NCBI RefSeq assembly: GCF_000758525.1
Contig: NZ_CP009241.1
Location: forward strand, 3,906,001-3,970,000
DNA: 64,000 nucleotides
Source of the DNA: Paenibacillus sp. FSL H7-0357
GTDB taxonomy: Bacteria > Bacillota > Bacilli > Paenibacillales > Paenibacillaceae
Reading direction: 5' to 3'
Below the pieces are notes generated by a model. That model saw only the letters and a program-made list of their open reading frames with translations. It was not told where the DNA came from and did no database searches. A program made the position numbers and the translations under genes. Each line of letters starts with the position of its first letter. Position 1 is the first letter of the stretch. Positions 18,568-27,798 of this stretch are shown here, piece by piece.

Positions 18568-18598
18568 GGGTTTACCCTGTCAGGGAAAGGGTTCTCCC
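18568..18598 (+). promoter_or_regulatory. Two NreC-type sites in the narK promoter
   Basis: GGGTTTACCC (18568-18577) and GGGTTCTCCC (18589-18598) both fit GGG-N4-CCC. They are spaced 21 bp apart, two helical turns. A -10-like TACAAT lies at 18626-18631, so the sites would centre near -65 and -45, as expected for an activator contacting RNA polymerase. This predicts that narK-moaA-ilvB is under NreC. Confidence 0.7.
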
Positions 18599-18694
18599 CT
18601 ATATCTGAACAGGGGGATCGGCGGATACAATGAGATCAGGAAATACGTATCTAGATAAACAATCAGGAGAATAAATGGCGAAAAGGTGAGTTGA

Positions 18695-20185
18695 ATGATT
18701 AAAAAAATGCAGTTGCCGCTACAAACATTAAACTTGATTCTCGGATTCATGGTATGGGTTATTATTTCCTCCCTGATGCCTTTTATTTCCGAAGACATCA
18801 GCATTCCACCCGGGAAATTGGCGATGGTCACCGCAATTCCGGTTGTCCTGGGTTCGATTCTAAGAATTCCGCTTGGCTATTATGCAAATATTTTAGGAGC
18901 ACGGATTATCTTTATGACCAGCTTTATTCTGCTCTTGTTTCCGGTCTACTTTATTAGTGAAGCTTCTACAATGACTCATTTAATTATTGGAGGAACTTTT
19001 CTTGGAGTTGGCGGGGCTGTATTCTCAGTAGGGGTTACTTCACTGCCTAAGTATTTTCCTAAAGAAAAACATGGTTTGGTAAACGGGGTTTACGGAATAG
19101 GCAATATCGGAACTGCCGTCACAACCTTCTCGGCCCCGTTCGTAGCCGCACAAATCGGCTGGTCACCGACTGTGAAGATGTACTTGATTCTTTTACTTAT
19201 CTTTATTGCATTGAATTTCTTTTTCGGGGACCGGCACGAACCCAAGATGAAAACACCAATCATCGAGCAAATCAAAGGTGTTGCCAAAAATGAGAAGCTC
19301 TGGCTGTTCTCGCTGTTCTACTTTATTACCTTCGGGTCTTTTGTAGCGTTTACGATTTATTTGCCGAACTTCCTGGTCTCCAATTTTGGACTGGAAAAGG
19401 TGGATGCAGGCATGCGCACAGCCGGCTTCATCGCAGTTGCTACCTTTTTCAGGCCGGTAGGTGGCTGGCTCGGCGACAAATTCCAGCCTTTGTTCCTGCT
19501 GATTGGCACATTCAGTATCTATACGGTTGCAGCGATTATTCTTGCATTTATGCCTTCCATGGGTCTGTATACAGCGGGCTGCCTTGCCATTGCGGTAAGT
19601 GCGGGAATCGGAAACGGTGTTATTTTCAAATTGATGCCTTTGTACTTTAATAAGCAGGCAGGAATTACCAACGGGATTGTGTCAATGATGGGTGGTCTTG
19701 GCGGCTTTTTTCCGCCGATTATGCTGTCGTTGATTTATTCGGTCACAGGTCAATATTCCATTGGATTCATGCTGCTCTCGCAGGTGGCCCTAGCCAGTCT
19801 GGTGCTGGTGGTATGGCTGTATTATCAGGATCGGCTTGCGCTTACCTCTGAAGTGTTCAACTCGACCGGACAGGGGATTCTGGTAACCGATGTATCAGGA
19901 CTTATTAAAACCGTGAATCCGGCATTTACGAAGCTCACGGGCTTCACTGAAGAAGAAGTACTCGGCAAACAGCCCAGCATCCTGAAGTCAGGCCGCCAAT
20001 CCAAGGATTTCTACAGCGGCATGTGGAGTGAAATCAGGGCGAAGGGGATGTGGCAGGGCGAAATCTGGAATCGACGCAAAAATGGTGAGGAATATTTGCA
20101 GTGGCTAAATATCAGCGCTGTTAAAGACGAGACAGGCGAAGATGTTCGCTATGTGGGCACGTTTAGCGATATCACGCAGAAGTAA
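18695..20185 (+). CDS. narK: Nitrate/nitrite transporter with a C-terminal PAS domain
   Basis: A 496-residue fusion. Residues 1 to about 375 form a 12-helix MFS protein of the NarK/NasA family, with both nitrate signatures visible: [13 protein letters not shown] near residue 130 and [20 protein letters not shown] near 320. That portion alone is the usual length (about 395). From about residue 380 a complete PAS/PAC domain follows: [56 protein letters not shown] and a terminal [10 protein letters not shown]. There is no kinase, GGDEF or other output domain. The start is ATG 18695 after AAAAGGTGAG. The PAS domain could gate transport by redox or oxygen state; this is inference. moaA follows after 19 nt. 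Confidence 0.93.
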   Translation: MIKKMQLPLQTLNLILGFMVWVIISSLMPFISEDISIPPGKLAMVTAIPVVLGSILRIPLGYYANILGARIIFMTSFILLLFPVYFISEASTMTHLIIGGTFLGVGGAVFSVGVTSLPKYFPKEKHGLVNGVYGIGNIGTAVTTFSAPFVAAQIGWSPTVKMYLILLLIFIALNFFFGDRHEPKMKTPIIEQIKGVAKNEKLWLFSLFYFITFGSFVAFTIYLPNFLVSNFGLEKVDAGMRTAGFIAVATFFRPVGGWLGDKFQPLFLLIGTFSIYTVAAIILAFMPSMGLYTAGCLAIAVSAGIGNGVIFKLMPLYFNKQAGITNGIVSMMGGLGGFFPPIMLSLIYSVTGQYSIGFMLLSQVALASLVLVVWLYYQDRLALTSEVFNSTGQGILVTDVSGLIKTVNPAFTKLTGFTEEEVLGKQPSILKSGRQSKDFYSGMWSEIRAKGMWQGEIWNRRKNGEEYLQWLNISAVKDETGEDVRYVGTFSDITQK

Positions 20186-20204
20186 TCGAAAGGGACGATG
20201 CCAG

Positions 20205-21221
20205 ATGAATGTACATCCACCACAAGATCAACTGCGGCGGCCCATCCACGATTTGCGGATATCTGTAACCGACCGGTGCAATTTCCGGTGTTCCTACTGC
20301 ATGCCAAAAGAAGTGTACGGTGAAGATTATGTCTTCCTACCGACAAGTGAACTGCTGACATTTGAAGAAATTCATCGCTTGACGAGTTTGTTTGTTTCGC
20401 TTGGCGTAAGCAAAATCAGGCTGACCGGCGGTGAACCGCTGATGCGGCGGGGTCTGCCCGAGCTTGTTGCCAAGATTGGCTCTTTGGACGGTGTAGAAGA
20501 TATCGGTTTGACGACCAATGGGGTACTGCTAGGGCAACAGGCGGAGCCTCTATACGAGGCGGGACTACGCAGACTGAATGTTAGCCTGGATGCACTGAAT
20601 CCTGAGCTTTTTGGGAGAATGAACGGGCGTGGAATCAAACCCGGTTTTATTTTAAAACAGATTGATCATGCCATAGAGGCCGGTTTTGAGGTCAAAGTGA
20701 ACATGGTGGTGCAAAGAGGTCTGAACGAATCGGAGATTCTGCCGATGGCCCGCTATTTCAAAGAAAGAAATATAACGTTGCGGTTCATCGAGTTCATGGA
20801 TGTCGGCAACGACAATGGCTGGAGCTTTGAAAAAGTCGTAACGAAAAAAGACATCATGGAGCGCCTCCAGAGTACATTCGAGCTGGAAGCACTCGACAAC
20901 AATTATTTCGGTGAAGTTGCCCAACGCTACCGCTATAAGGGCAGCAAGGCAGAGGTTGGTTTTATTACTTCGGTATCCGAGTCGTTTTGTTCTTCCTGCA
21001 CGCGCGCCCGGCTGTCCTCTGACGGCAAATTTTATACCTGCCTGTTCGCATCAAGCGGTTTTGATCTCAGGAAGATGATTCGCAGCGGGGCGGATGATCA
21101 AAGCTTGCTCGAAGCTATTAGGAACGTCTGGGAGCAGCGTACAGACCGCTATTCTGATGAACGGACGGAACAAACCGTAAGGAATAGAACAAAGATAGGG
21201 ATGTCCTATATTGGAGGTTAA
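20205..21221 (+). CDS. moaA: GTP 3',8-cyclase, molybdenum cofactor synthesis
   Basis: A 338-residue radical SAM enzyme that begins molybdopterin synthesis from GTP. The ATG at 20205 starts [10 protein letters not shown]; a longer frame reaching into narK lacks a ribosome binding site. The N-terminal cluster motif CNFRCSYC near residue 26, the SAM-binding RLTGGEP near 74, the second cluster [13 protein letters not shown] near 265 with a further Cys in FYTCLF, and the essential C-terminal Gly-Gly are all present. It sits in the narK operon, supplying cofactor for NarG. The other moa, moe and mob genes are not in this window. Confidence 0.96.
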   Translation: MNVHPPQDQLRRPIHDLRISVTDRCNFRCSYCMPKEVYGEDYVFLPTSELLTFEEIHRLTSLFVSLGVSKIRLTGGEPLMRRGLPELVAKIGSLDGVEDIGLTTNGVLLGQQAEPLYEAGLRRLNVSLDALNPELFGRMNGRGIKPGFILKQIDHAIEAGFEVKVNMVVQRGLNESEILPMARYFKERNITLRFIEFMDVGNDNGWSFEKVVTKKDIMERLQSTFELEALDNNYFGEVAQRYRYKGSKAEVGFITSVSESFCSSCTRARLSSDGKFYTCLFASSGFDLRKMIRSGADDQSLLEAIRNVWEQRTDRYSDERTEQTVRNRTKIGMSYIGG

Positions 21222-21249
21222 CGACTGATAGTACGATGGGAGATGAATT

Positions 21250-22932
21250 GTGCCAATGAACGGAGCACAGCTGCTAATTCAGATGTTGATAGAGAAGAAA
21301 ATTGACACCCTATTCGGATACCCCGGCGGTGCGGTATTACCTTTGTATGATGCGTTGTATGATTGCGACAGCATACAGCATGTTCTCGTTAGACATGAGC
21401 AGGCAGCGGTACATGCTGCTGATGGATATGCCAGAGTAACGGGACGCCCGGGAGTAGCGCTTGTTACCAGCGGGCCGGGTGCAACAAATGCGGTTACCGG
21501 TATTGCTACAGCCTTTATGGACTCGATTCCGTTAATCGTCCTGACGGGCCAGGTTTCCACCGATCTCATAGGTCTGGACAGCTTTCAGGAAGTAGACATT
21601 TATGGCATGACGATGCCCATCACCAAGCACAACTATATTGTCAGGGAGGTCGCCGATCTTCCGAAGATTGTGAACGAGGCATTCCATGTCGCAACAACGG
21701 GACGACCCGGCCCAGTCCTCATTGATTTGCCGAAGAATGTAATGGCAGCAGAATTTAACATGGAGGAACAATCTGGCAATCAGGATTCCCAGCCATATAT
21801 CCGGGGTTATCAGCCAAAGCATTCTATGGATCCTCTGGACATCCAACTCGCAGCTGATCAGTTGAACCGTTCTGAACGCCCGCTTATTCTTATTGGTGGA
21901 GGCTGTATGACAGGTAATACTCCGGCATTGTTAAAAGAGTTCGCCGAGCAATTCAACCTTCCTGTAGCCAGTACGCTAATGGGTTTGGGTGCCTTTCCAT
22001 CCGGGCATTCCCTGCATCTGGGTATGGTCGGGATGCACGGAACAGTCGCAGCCAATCGTGCGCTGCAGGGTGCGGACGTTGTGTTATGTCTCGGGGTTCG
22101 TTTCAGTGACCGTGTTACAGGCAACCGTAAGGCATTCTCGCCGGGTTCTTATAAAATCCAAGTCGATATTGATACTTCCGAATTAAATAAGAACGTTGCA
22201 GTCGATCTTGCTATCACAGGAGAATGCGCAGATCTGCTTGCCGGACTGTTGGAAAAAATACATATGCAAGAACCTGCTGTTTGGAATCAGCAAATCCGAA
22301 TCTGGTCCAAGCGTTCCACAAAATCACCGCGGGTGCAGGATACCAAGCTGACTCCGGTTGAGGTGATAAGGTGCATACAAAATGCAACAGATGGCGATGC
22401 CATCATCTCTACGGACGTAGGACAGCATCAAATTTGGACCGCCACACATTATAATTTCTCAGAAGCCCGCTCTTTCCTGACCTCCGGTGGGCTTGGGACA
22501 ATGGGCTATGGCCTGCCGGCTGCAATTGGTGCTGCAGTAGCTTTTCCTGACCGTCAAGTGGTGTGTATCACGGGAGACGGAAGCATCCAGATGAATATGC
22601 AGGAAATGATGACGGCGGTCGATCTGGGCCTGAACGTCAAAGTCGCTATCTTCAAAAATGGCTACCTGGGTATGGTAAGGCAGTGGCAGCAGCTGTTTCT
22701 TGGCCGCCGTTATTCTTCCGTACGTATCAGTTCACCCGATTTCGTAGCTTTGGCCAAATCCTTTGGCGCCCAGGGGCTCCGGGCCGATAATCTTGTCGAT
22801 GCCGAGCATATTATTGATCTTGCTCTCCATACGGACGGACTTGTCGTCATGGAGTTCGATATTACCGAGGAAACGAATGTATATCCCATCGTACCTCCGG
22901 GGTCCAGCAATCAGGACATGATTGTTGAATAA
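21250..22932 (+). CDS. ilvB: Acetolactate (acetohydroxyacid) synthase, large subunit type
   Basis: A 560-residue thiamine diphosphate enzyme condensing two pyruvates to acetolactate. The GTG at 21250 has GGGAG 7 nt upstream; ATG 21256 is possible. Visible are the active-site Glu in RHEQAAVHAADGYARVTG (near residue 50), the FAD-type GVRFSDRVTG near 285, the ThDP/Mg motif GDGSIQMNMQE with its downstream NGYLGMVRQWQQLF, and full length for IlvB. No ilvN regulatory subunit follows, and the gene is the third in an apparent narK-moaA-ilvB operon behind NreC-type sites. This placement suggests a catabolic or redox use (acetoin or branched-chain metabolism under nitrate respiration) rather than a standard ilv operon. 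IlvB versus AlsS cannot be settled here. Confidence 0.88.
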   Translation: MPMNGAQLLIQMLIEKKIDTLFGYPGGAVLPLYDALYDCDSIQHVLVRHEQAAVHAADGYARVTGRPGVALVTSGPGATNAVTGIATAFMDSIPLIVLTGQVSTDLIGLDSFQEVDIYGMTMPITKHNYIVREVADLPKIVNEAFHVATTGRPGPVLIDLPKNVMAAEFNMEEQSGNQDSQPYIRGYQPKHSMDPLDIQLAADQLNRSERPLILIGGGCMTGNTPALLKEFAEQFNLPVASTLMGLGAFPSGHSLHLGMVGMHGTVAANRALQGADVVLCLGVRFSDRVTGNRKAFSPGSYKIQVDIDTSELNKNVAVDLAITGECADLLAGLLEKIHMQEPAVWNQQIRIWSKRSTKSPRVQDTKLTPVEVIRCIQNATDGDAIISTDVGQHQIWTATHYNFSEARSFLTSGGLGTMGYGLPAAIGAAVAFPDRQVVCITGDGSIQMNMQEMMTAVDLGLNVKVAIFKNGYLGMVRQWQQLFLGRRYSSVRISSPDFVALAKSFGAQGLRADNLVDAEHIIDLALHTDGLVVMEFDITEETNVYPIVPPGSSNQDMIVE

Positions 22933-22946
22933 CATCAGAACAATTC

Positions 22947-22996
22947 AAAAAGGATGTTTCTCTATCGAATCACCGTAGAGGAACGTCCTTTTTTTT
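22947..22996. terminator. Bidirectional terminator between ilvB and ywiC
   Basis: AAAAAGGATGTTTCTCTA..TAGAGGAACGTCCTTTTTTTT: long stem with A-run and T-run on either side, between convergent genes. Confidence 0.85.
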
Positions 22997-23007
22997 GCTG
23001 CCAACCA

Positions 23008-23721
23008 CTAGAAGTACAAGACAAGCACAGACACATACAACATAAGGGAAAAACCTATTTCAATCATTCCGGTACGCTTGGCGGTGACTCCTGTCTTGGG
23101 GAGAATGGCTGCCCGCAGCAGCAGGATAACAAGTGGAGCGAGCAATGAAGGGAATAGCAGCAGACCAGCCACAGCGAACAGCAGATGATACAGAACAGAT
23201 CCGTAATAGAAGCGGATGTTGTTTCGTTCACGAATAACCGTTTTGACATACAAGGCGGTCCCGATAAAATAGAGTACGCTGAGCAGGAACAGCTCTGTCA
23301 CGGCGCCCCAGCTTTCTCCTTTGCCGACATAAAAGACAGGATAAATGATCAGGCAAAATGCCAATATGGCGCAAATATCATTAAGCAAGGCACGTTCATT
23401 TTTGGTTTTTGCATAATACAGATTAACAGCGAACAGGGGAACAAGCGGCAGAACAAATCCTAACAGCTTAGGTTCAGCAATCACCAGATAAAGGATAAAG
23501 GGCAGAAGCAGAATCCCGTAAACCCGCATGGGCTGGAGGTAACGCTCCAATTTCCCTGTCTTTACCCATTGCAGCAACGGGAAGCTGAACAAATAGATCA
23601 GAAGCCAGCAAACAAACAGGGGAATATGTATAAATTGTCCTTTCGATGAAGCGACTCCGAACAGAAATGGAAGGATAAGCATCGCCCAAGCCCCGTGCTG
23701 GTTGGGTATGTACTTCCTCAT
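23008..23721 (-). CDS. ywiC: YwiC-like membrane protein
   Basis: About 237 residues with seven to eight hydrophobic segments. The ATG at 23721 has AGGAGG 10 nt upstream, giving MRKYIPNQHGAWAMLILPFLFG; the motif PNQHGAWAML is the hallmark of the YwiC family. In Bacillus subtilis ywiC lies in the narK-fnr-ywiC-narGHJI region, so its place here beside the nitrate genes is conserved. Its biochemical function is not known to me. It is convergent with ilvB and separated by a shared terminator. Confidence 0.88.
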   Translation of the reverse strand: MRKYIPNQHGAWAMLILPFLFGVASSKGQFIHIPLFVCWLLIYLFSFPLLQWVKTGKLERYLQPMRVYGILLLPFILYLVIAEPKLLGFVLPLVPLFAVNLYYAKTKNERALLNDICAILAFCLIIYPVFYVGKGESWGAVTELFLLSVLYFIGTALYVKTVIRERNNIRFYYGSVLYHLLFAVAGLLLFPSLLAPLVILLLRAAILPKTGVTAKRTGMIEIGFSLMLYVSVLVLYF

Positions 23722-23805
23722 GAGAACAAAACCTCCTTCCCTGAAAATAAACGACAACCTTAGGTTGCCGCACTACTTAACTATACGTCCTTACCTATGT
23801 TGTTA

Positions 23806-23823
23806 TAGTGATTTGAGACACTA
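23806..23823. promoter_or_regulatory. Weak CRP/FNR-like dyad upstream of ywiC
   Basis: TAGTG-N8-CACTA, about 85 bp before the ywiC start. It departs from TGTGA-N6-TCACA at three positions, so an FNR site is only a possibility. Confidence 0.2.
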
Positions 23824-23921
23824 CGTATCAATAATAATGTATGAATAACAGTCATTTACCTTGTACATAGTAAAGAAGAACGCTGCTCATAAAGTGGAAG
23901 AAGAAGGGAGTGCTGTGGAGC

Positions 23922-24101
23922 ATGAAAGAAAAAGAAATTAAACAGAACGCTATTGAAGCGGACCAGTTGAACTTTCACGACCAAACAGACGATGTAGTCC
24001 GTAGTGTGTCTGCCCCAAAGGGGATCGACGAAGCCGTTGTAGCTATGACCTCACATATCAATAAATATGATGTACCGGATGAGCTGGAAGACAATAATTA
24101 A
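23922..24101 (+). CDS. Small hypothetical protein (59 aa)
   Basis: ATG 23922 with AAGGGAG about 11 nt upstream; a GTG at 23910 is an alternative. It is hydrophilic and acidic at the C-terminus (PDELEDNN), with no signal or membrane segment and no recognised domain. It is supported as a real gene by the ribosome binding site and by a strong terminator 7 nt after the stop. It stands alone between ywiC (divergent) and the DJ-1-like gene. Confidence 0.6.
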   Translation: MKEKEIKQNAIEADQLNFHDQTDDVVRSVSAPKGIDEAVVAMTSHINKYDVPDELEDNN

Positions 24102-24107
24102 TGAATC

Positions 24108-24143
24108 AAGCGCGTGCAGGTTAACCTGATACGCGCTTTTTTA
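24108..24143 (+). terminator. Terminator of the 59-aa gene
   Basis: AAGCGCGT..CAGGTTAACCTG..ACGCGCTTTTTT: a near-perfect hairpin with T-run. Confidence 0.88.
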
Positions 24144-24157
24144 TATGGCTTGATAAA

Positions 24158-24184
24158 CTTCCCTGACGATAGCTGTCAGGGAAG
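24158..24184 (+). other. Perfect 10-bp hairpin before the DJ-1-like gene
   Basis: CTTCCCTGAC, 7-nt loop, GTCAGGGAAG, followed by TTTAATT. It may be a second weak terminator or an operator in the promoter region of the next gene. Confidence 0.45.
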
Positions 24185-24228
24185 TTTAATTATAATAGGC
24201 TTATCAAATGTGATTGGAGTGTTATAGA

Positions 24229-24861
24229 ATGCAAACCAAAAAAGCTTATCTTTATGTATTTAATACAATGTCAGACTGGGAATACGGATATTTAATTGCT
24301 GAACTAAACACAGGCAGATATTTCAAAAAAGATTTAGCACCTTTAAAAGTAGTTACGGTAGGTGCTAATAAAGAAATGGTTACTACGATGGGAGGACTGA
24401 GCATAAAACCGGATATTTCCATTGATGAGTGTACAATTCAGAGTAAAGATCTTTTAGTGTTGCCCGGAGGGAATACTTGGGGAGAAGATATTCATCAGCC
24501 TGTCTTGAAAAAAGTTGGCCAAGCCTTACAGCTAGGCACTATTGTTGCTGCAATTTGTGGGGCAACCGAGGGGCTGGCGAACAATGGATACCTGGATTCT
24601 AGAAAGCACACAAGTAATAACTTAGAGTATCTTAAAATGGTCTGTCCGAATTATAAAGGAGATGAATTCTATGAGATAGGACCTGCTGTATCTGGTGAGA
24701 ATTTGGTTACTGCCTCAGGGGTAGCTCCTCTGGAATTTGCGATGGAGGTACTGAAACAATTAGATGTATTTACACCAGATACATTGCATTCATGGTACAA
24801 CCTCAATAAGACTCAACAACCTGAATACTTTTTCCAGTTAATGAATTCAATATCCTTGTAA
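24229..24861 (+). CDS. DJ-1/PfpI family protein (YoaZ-like)
   Basis: 210 residues; ATG 24229 with TTGGAG 9 nt upstream. The nucleophile elbow AAICGATEGLA near residue 107 holds the reactive Cys of the DJ-1/PfpI fold. The acidic partner lies in SDWEYG near residue 17, and LLVLPGG near 75 is the usual strand. Members act as glyoxalase, deglycase or chaperone-like stress proteins; substrate is not predictable from sequence. It is monocistronic, convergent with the AraC-type gene after it. Confidence 0.85.
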   Translation: MQTKKAYLYVFNTMSDWEYGYLIAELNTGRYFKKDLAPLKVVTVGANKEMVTTMGGLSIKPDISIDECTIQSKDLLVLPGGNTWGEDIHQPVLKKVGQALQLGTIVAAICGATEGLANNGYLDSRKHTSNNLEYLKMVCPNYKGDEFYEIGPAVSGENLVTASGVAPLEFAMEVLKQLDVFTPDTLHSWYNLNKTQQPEYFFQLMNSISL

Positions 24862-24880
24862 GCGTGCAATCAACATGTGA

Positions 24881-25729
24881 TTATACATTATTGCGAAAAT
24901 GTTGGGGGGAAACACCTACATATTTTTTGAATAGCCGCGAAAAGTAAAAAACATCATTGTATCCAAGGGAAACGGCAGTATCTTTAATCGATCGATCTGT
25001 ATTCAGCAGTATATTTTTGGCTTCGGAAATTTTGAGACGGTGAATGTACTTATTAAGTGAGTACCCGGTATGTTTCTGAATGATACGCCGGAGCGTGGAT
25101 ATCGAAATGTGGTAGCGTTCGCAGAATGCATCAGCATCAAAACTTTGATGCAGGGATGCCGCAATATCATCCATGAGCTTGGTGATGTAGTCTGTCGAAT
25201 CGGTATTAGGCTGGCTGCTTTGTACAAATTCGTACAAAAGGGATTCAAGGAGTAAGGAAGCCCGGTCCAGATTGCTTGGAATGCCGCTTTCCATCAACAT
25301 GAAGATTCGATCAATTTTGCTCTGTTGTGCATCATCGAGTCCTGTCTGGCGAACACGGTAAGGTTCGGTTAACCAGGTAGAGAGCCACTCCGCAGTTCGT
25401 GATCCTTCTACTGTGAAATAGAATTCATCCCAAGTCTCTTGCGGGTCGGGTCCATAGTCAAAGGTGGCGTCTGGAAAAAAGACAAAAAAAGAACCTTTAT
25501 GAACAGGCTGCTTTTCCTTGTTGTTAACCTGATATGTGCCCTTGCCGCCTGCAATGTAAACGAAAGCATAATATTGGAATTGGGCTTGGGTTCGGTACAG
25601 CGACCGGTTGGGGAGGTGCCCGACATTGACGATCGATAATGATTTTAGCTGCAGCTTACTTTCATCTGTCGTGCGATCAATAATGCGAATAGGCTTAGAA
25701 CTGATTGTATAGTCCATGTAGGTGGTCAT
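24881..25729 (-). CDS. AraC-family transcriptional regulator
   Basis: 282 residues: an N-terminal cupin-like sensing domain (residues 20-130, with YYAFVYIAGGKGTYQVNN) and two C-terminal helix-turn-helix motifs (DAFCERYHISISTLRRIIQ; DTAVSLGYNDVFYFSRLFKKYVG). The ATG at 25729 has GGAGG 12-13 nt upstream. It is divergent from the dehydrogenase/isomerase operon starting at 25813, with an 83-bp shared promoter region, so it most likely regulates that operon in response to a sugar or polyol. Confidence 0.92.
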   Translation of the reverse strand: MTTYMDYTISSKPIRIIDRTTDESKLQLKSLSIVNVGHLPNRSLYRTQAQFQYYAFVYIAGGKGTYQVNNKEKQPVHKGSFFVFFPDATFDYGPDPQETWDEFYFTVEGSRTAEWLSTWLTEPYRVRQTGLDDAQQSKIDRIFMLMESGIPSNLDRASLLLESLLYEFVQSSQPNTDSTDYITKLMDDIAASLHQSFDADAFCERYHISISTLRRIIQKHTGYSLNKYIHRLKISEAKNILLNTDRSIKDTAVSLGYNDVFYFSRLFKKYVGVSPQHFRNNV

Positions 25730-25812
25730 GATGGTTATTCTACCTCCAGAAGAGTCATGTTATCTTAATTGTATAATAAAATATGACCAATATATAGGAG
25801 GGTTCATGCGGC

Positions 25813-26871
25813 ATGAGTAAAAAGAAAATTGGACTGATCGGAGCGGGATCCATCTCCGACTTGCATTTGCAAGCCTACCAGGGGAATGAACATGCAGAAC
25901 TATATGCTATATGTGACTTGAATCAGCAACGGGCAGAAGATAAAGCGAAGCAGTACAATATTCCGAATGTGTATAAAGATTATCATGATTTATTAGCTAA
26001 TCCCGAAGTGGAAGCGGTCAGCATTTGTACGTGGAACAACAGTCATGCAGAGATCAGTATTGCAGCCCTGCGTGCCGGTAAGCATGTGCTAGTGGAGAAA
26101 CCTTTATGCCGCAGCGTTGAAGAAGCGAATGCCATCCAGGATGCGGTACGTGAAACTGGCAAGTTGTTGCAGGTCGGATTTGTACGCCGTTACGACGCCA
26201 ATGCGCAGCTTGTAAAGAACTTCATTGAGAAAGATGAACTGGGTGAAATCTATTATGCTAAAGCTACTTGTATCCGTAGACTTGGGAATCCGGGTGGCTG
26301 GTTTGCAGATGTTGAACGTTCCGGGGGAGGCCCATTAATTGATCTCGGAGTCCATATTATCGATTTGTGCTGGTATATGATGGGGCGTCCAAAGCCCGTT
26401 TCGGTTAGCGGCAACACGTATCACAAATTGGGCAACCGCGCGAATGTGAAGAACTTATCCTTTTATCAGGCAGCCGATTATGATCCAAGCACCAATGGAG
26501 TGGAAGATATGGCAAATGCACTAATCCGTTTCGAGAATGGGGCATCGCTTATGGTTGATGTCAGCTTTACCCTTCATGCGAAGTCGGATGAGCTTGCTAT
26601 TCGTTTATACGGTGATAAGGGCGGAGTGGAAATTGAACCTGAATTGACCATGATTACTGAAAAATATGACACCATTCTGAATGTAGCTCCGCAAACAGAC
26701 AGCAAATCCATAAATGTGCCGGAAGCATTTTGTAATGAAGTGAATCACTTTCTGGCCTGCCTGCAATCTGGAGAAACACCGATCAGTCCGGTAGAAGATG
26801 GCTTGCAAATCATGAAGATATTGTGCGGTATCTATGAGTCTGCGAACAAAGGACAAGAAGTTCAGCTCTAA
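25813..26871 (+). CDS. Gfo/Idh/MocA-family NAD(P)-dependent oxidoreductase
   Basis: 352 residues with the Rossmann motif GLIGAGSISDLHLQ at the N-terminus, the family signature VEKPLCRS near residue 96 and the catalytic DLGVHIIDL region near 176. Members oxidise sugars, inositols or sugar acids. It is the first gene of a three-gene operon with two TIM-barrel isomerase-like genes and is divergent from an AraC-type regulator. The combination resembles inositol or ketose catabolism modules; the exact substrate is unknown. Confidence 0.93.
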   Translation: MSKKKIGLIGAGSISDLHLQAYQGNEHAELYAICDLNQQRAEDKAKQYNIPNVYKDYHDLLANPEVEAVSICTWNNSHAEISIAALRAGKHVLVEKPLCRSVEEANAIQDAVRETGKLLQVGFVRRYDANAQLVKNFIEKDELGEIYYAKATCIRRLGNPGGWFADVERSGGGPLIDLGVHIIDLCWYMMGRPKPVSVSGNTYHKLGNRANVKNLSFYQAADYDPSTNGVEDMANALIRFENGASLMVDVSFTLHAKSDELAIRLYGDKGGVEIEPELTMITEKYDTILNVAPQTDSKSINVPEAFCNEVNHFLACLQSGETPISPVEDGLQIMKILCGIYESANKGQEVQL

Positions 26872-26899
26872 TAGAATTTCAGGAAAAGAGGGTGAAACA

Positions 26900-27757
26900 A
26901 TGAAATTGGGAATCAGTTCATACAGCTTGGTAAATGAATTGGAATCGGGTGAAATGGATATTTTGGGTGTAATTGATTGGATTGCCGACCAAGGCGGCGA
27001 GCATATTGAGATTGTACCCATTGGATTCGAATTGACTGGTAATCCTGACTTAGCGGACGCTATTCGAGAAAAGGCAAAGTCGCGAAACATAGATGTGTCC
27101 AACTATGCCATCGGCGCCAATTTTGAAACGGATTCCCAAGAAGCCTTTGAGCTGGAAATCAGGCGGGTAATGGATGAAGTCGACGTTGCCGCAAGACTGG
27201 GTGTAACTCGTATGCGCCATGATGTTGCCAGCAGCAGCGATACTTCGATCGGCAACTTTCATCGTCAATTGGACCGCCTGGCAGAAGCCTGCGGGCGAAT
27301 TGCCGATTATGCAGCACAGTATGGTATAGTAACCAGCGTTGAGAATCATGGCTATTTTATACAAGCCAGTGACCGGGTACAAGCATTGATTCAGCGGGTG
27401 AATCGGACAAATTTCCGTACAACGCTGGATGTGGGCAATTTCATGTGCGTGGATGAGAACTCTGTGGTTGCCGTGAAGAACAATATTGCATATGCTTCTG
27501 TGGTGCATGTAAAGGATTTCTATTGGAGACCTTCGTATCAGAATCCCGGGGAGGGCTGGTTCCAAACGGCAAGCGGTAATTATTTAAGAGGTGCAATCGC
27601 AGGCCATGGAGATATTGATATGCGTGAAGTGCTTCGTGTGGTTAAAGCGTCAGGATATGACGGATATATTTCACTGGAATTTGAAGGGCTTGAGGAATGT
27701 AAACGGGGAACCCGGATAGGTCTTGATAATGTGAGAAGGCTTTGGAACGAAAGTTAA
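26900..27757 (+). CDS. Sugar phosphate isomerase/epimerase, TIM-barrel (AP-endonuclease 2 family)
   Basis: 285 residues. The ATG at 26900 follows AGAGGGTG; a longer frame overlaps the previous gene without a ribosome binding site. The xylose-isomerase-like barrel shows the metal-ligand positions SVENHGYF (Glu near residue 149), TTLDVGNF (Asp near 178), HVKDFYW (His near 205) and LEFEG (Glu near 255). Members include IolE, IolI and UxaE-type enzymes. It is co-transcribed with the upstream dehydrogenase (28-nt gap). Confidence 0.9.
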   Translation: MKLGISSYSLVNELESGEMDILGVIDWIADQGGEHIEIVPIGFELTGNPDLADAIREKAKSRNIDVSNYAIGANFETDSQEAFELEIRRVMDEVDVAARLGVTRMRHDVASSSDTSIGNFHRQLDRLAEACGRIADYAAQYGIVTSVENHGYFIQASDRVQALIQRVNRTNFRTTLDVGNFMCVDENSVVAVKNNIAYASVVHVKDFYWRPSYQNPGEGWFQTASGNYLRGAIAGHGDIDMREVLRVVKASGYDGYISLEFEGLEECKRGTRIGLDNVRRLWNES

Positions 27758-27798
27758 TCTGCGATGAGATCAAAACCCGGTAAAGAGGAGGCTTAAGA

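Noticed and set aside
23806..23823. FNR box before ywiC
   Set aside because: Three mismatches to the consensus and no fnr gene in the window; kept only as a low-confidence site.
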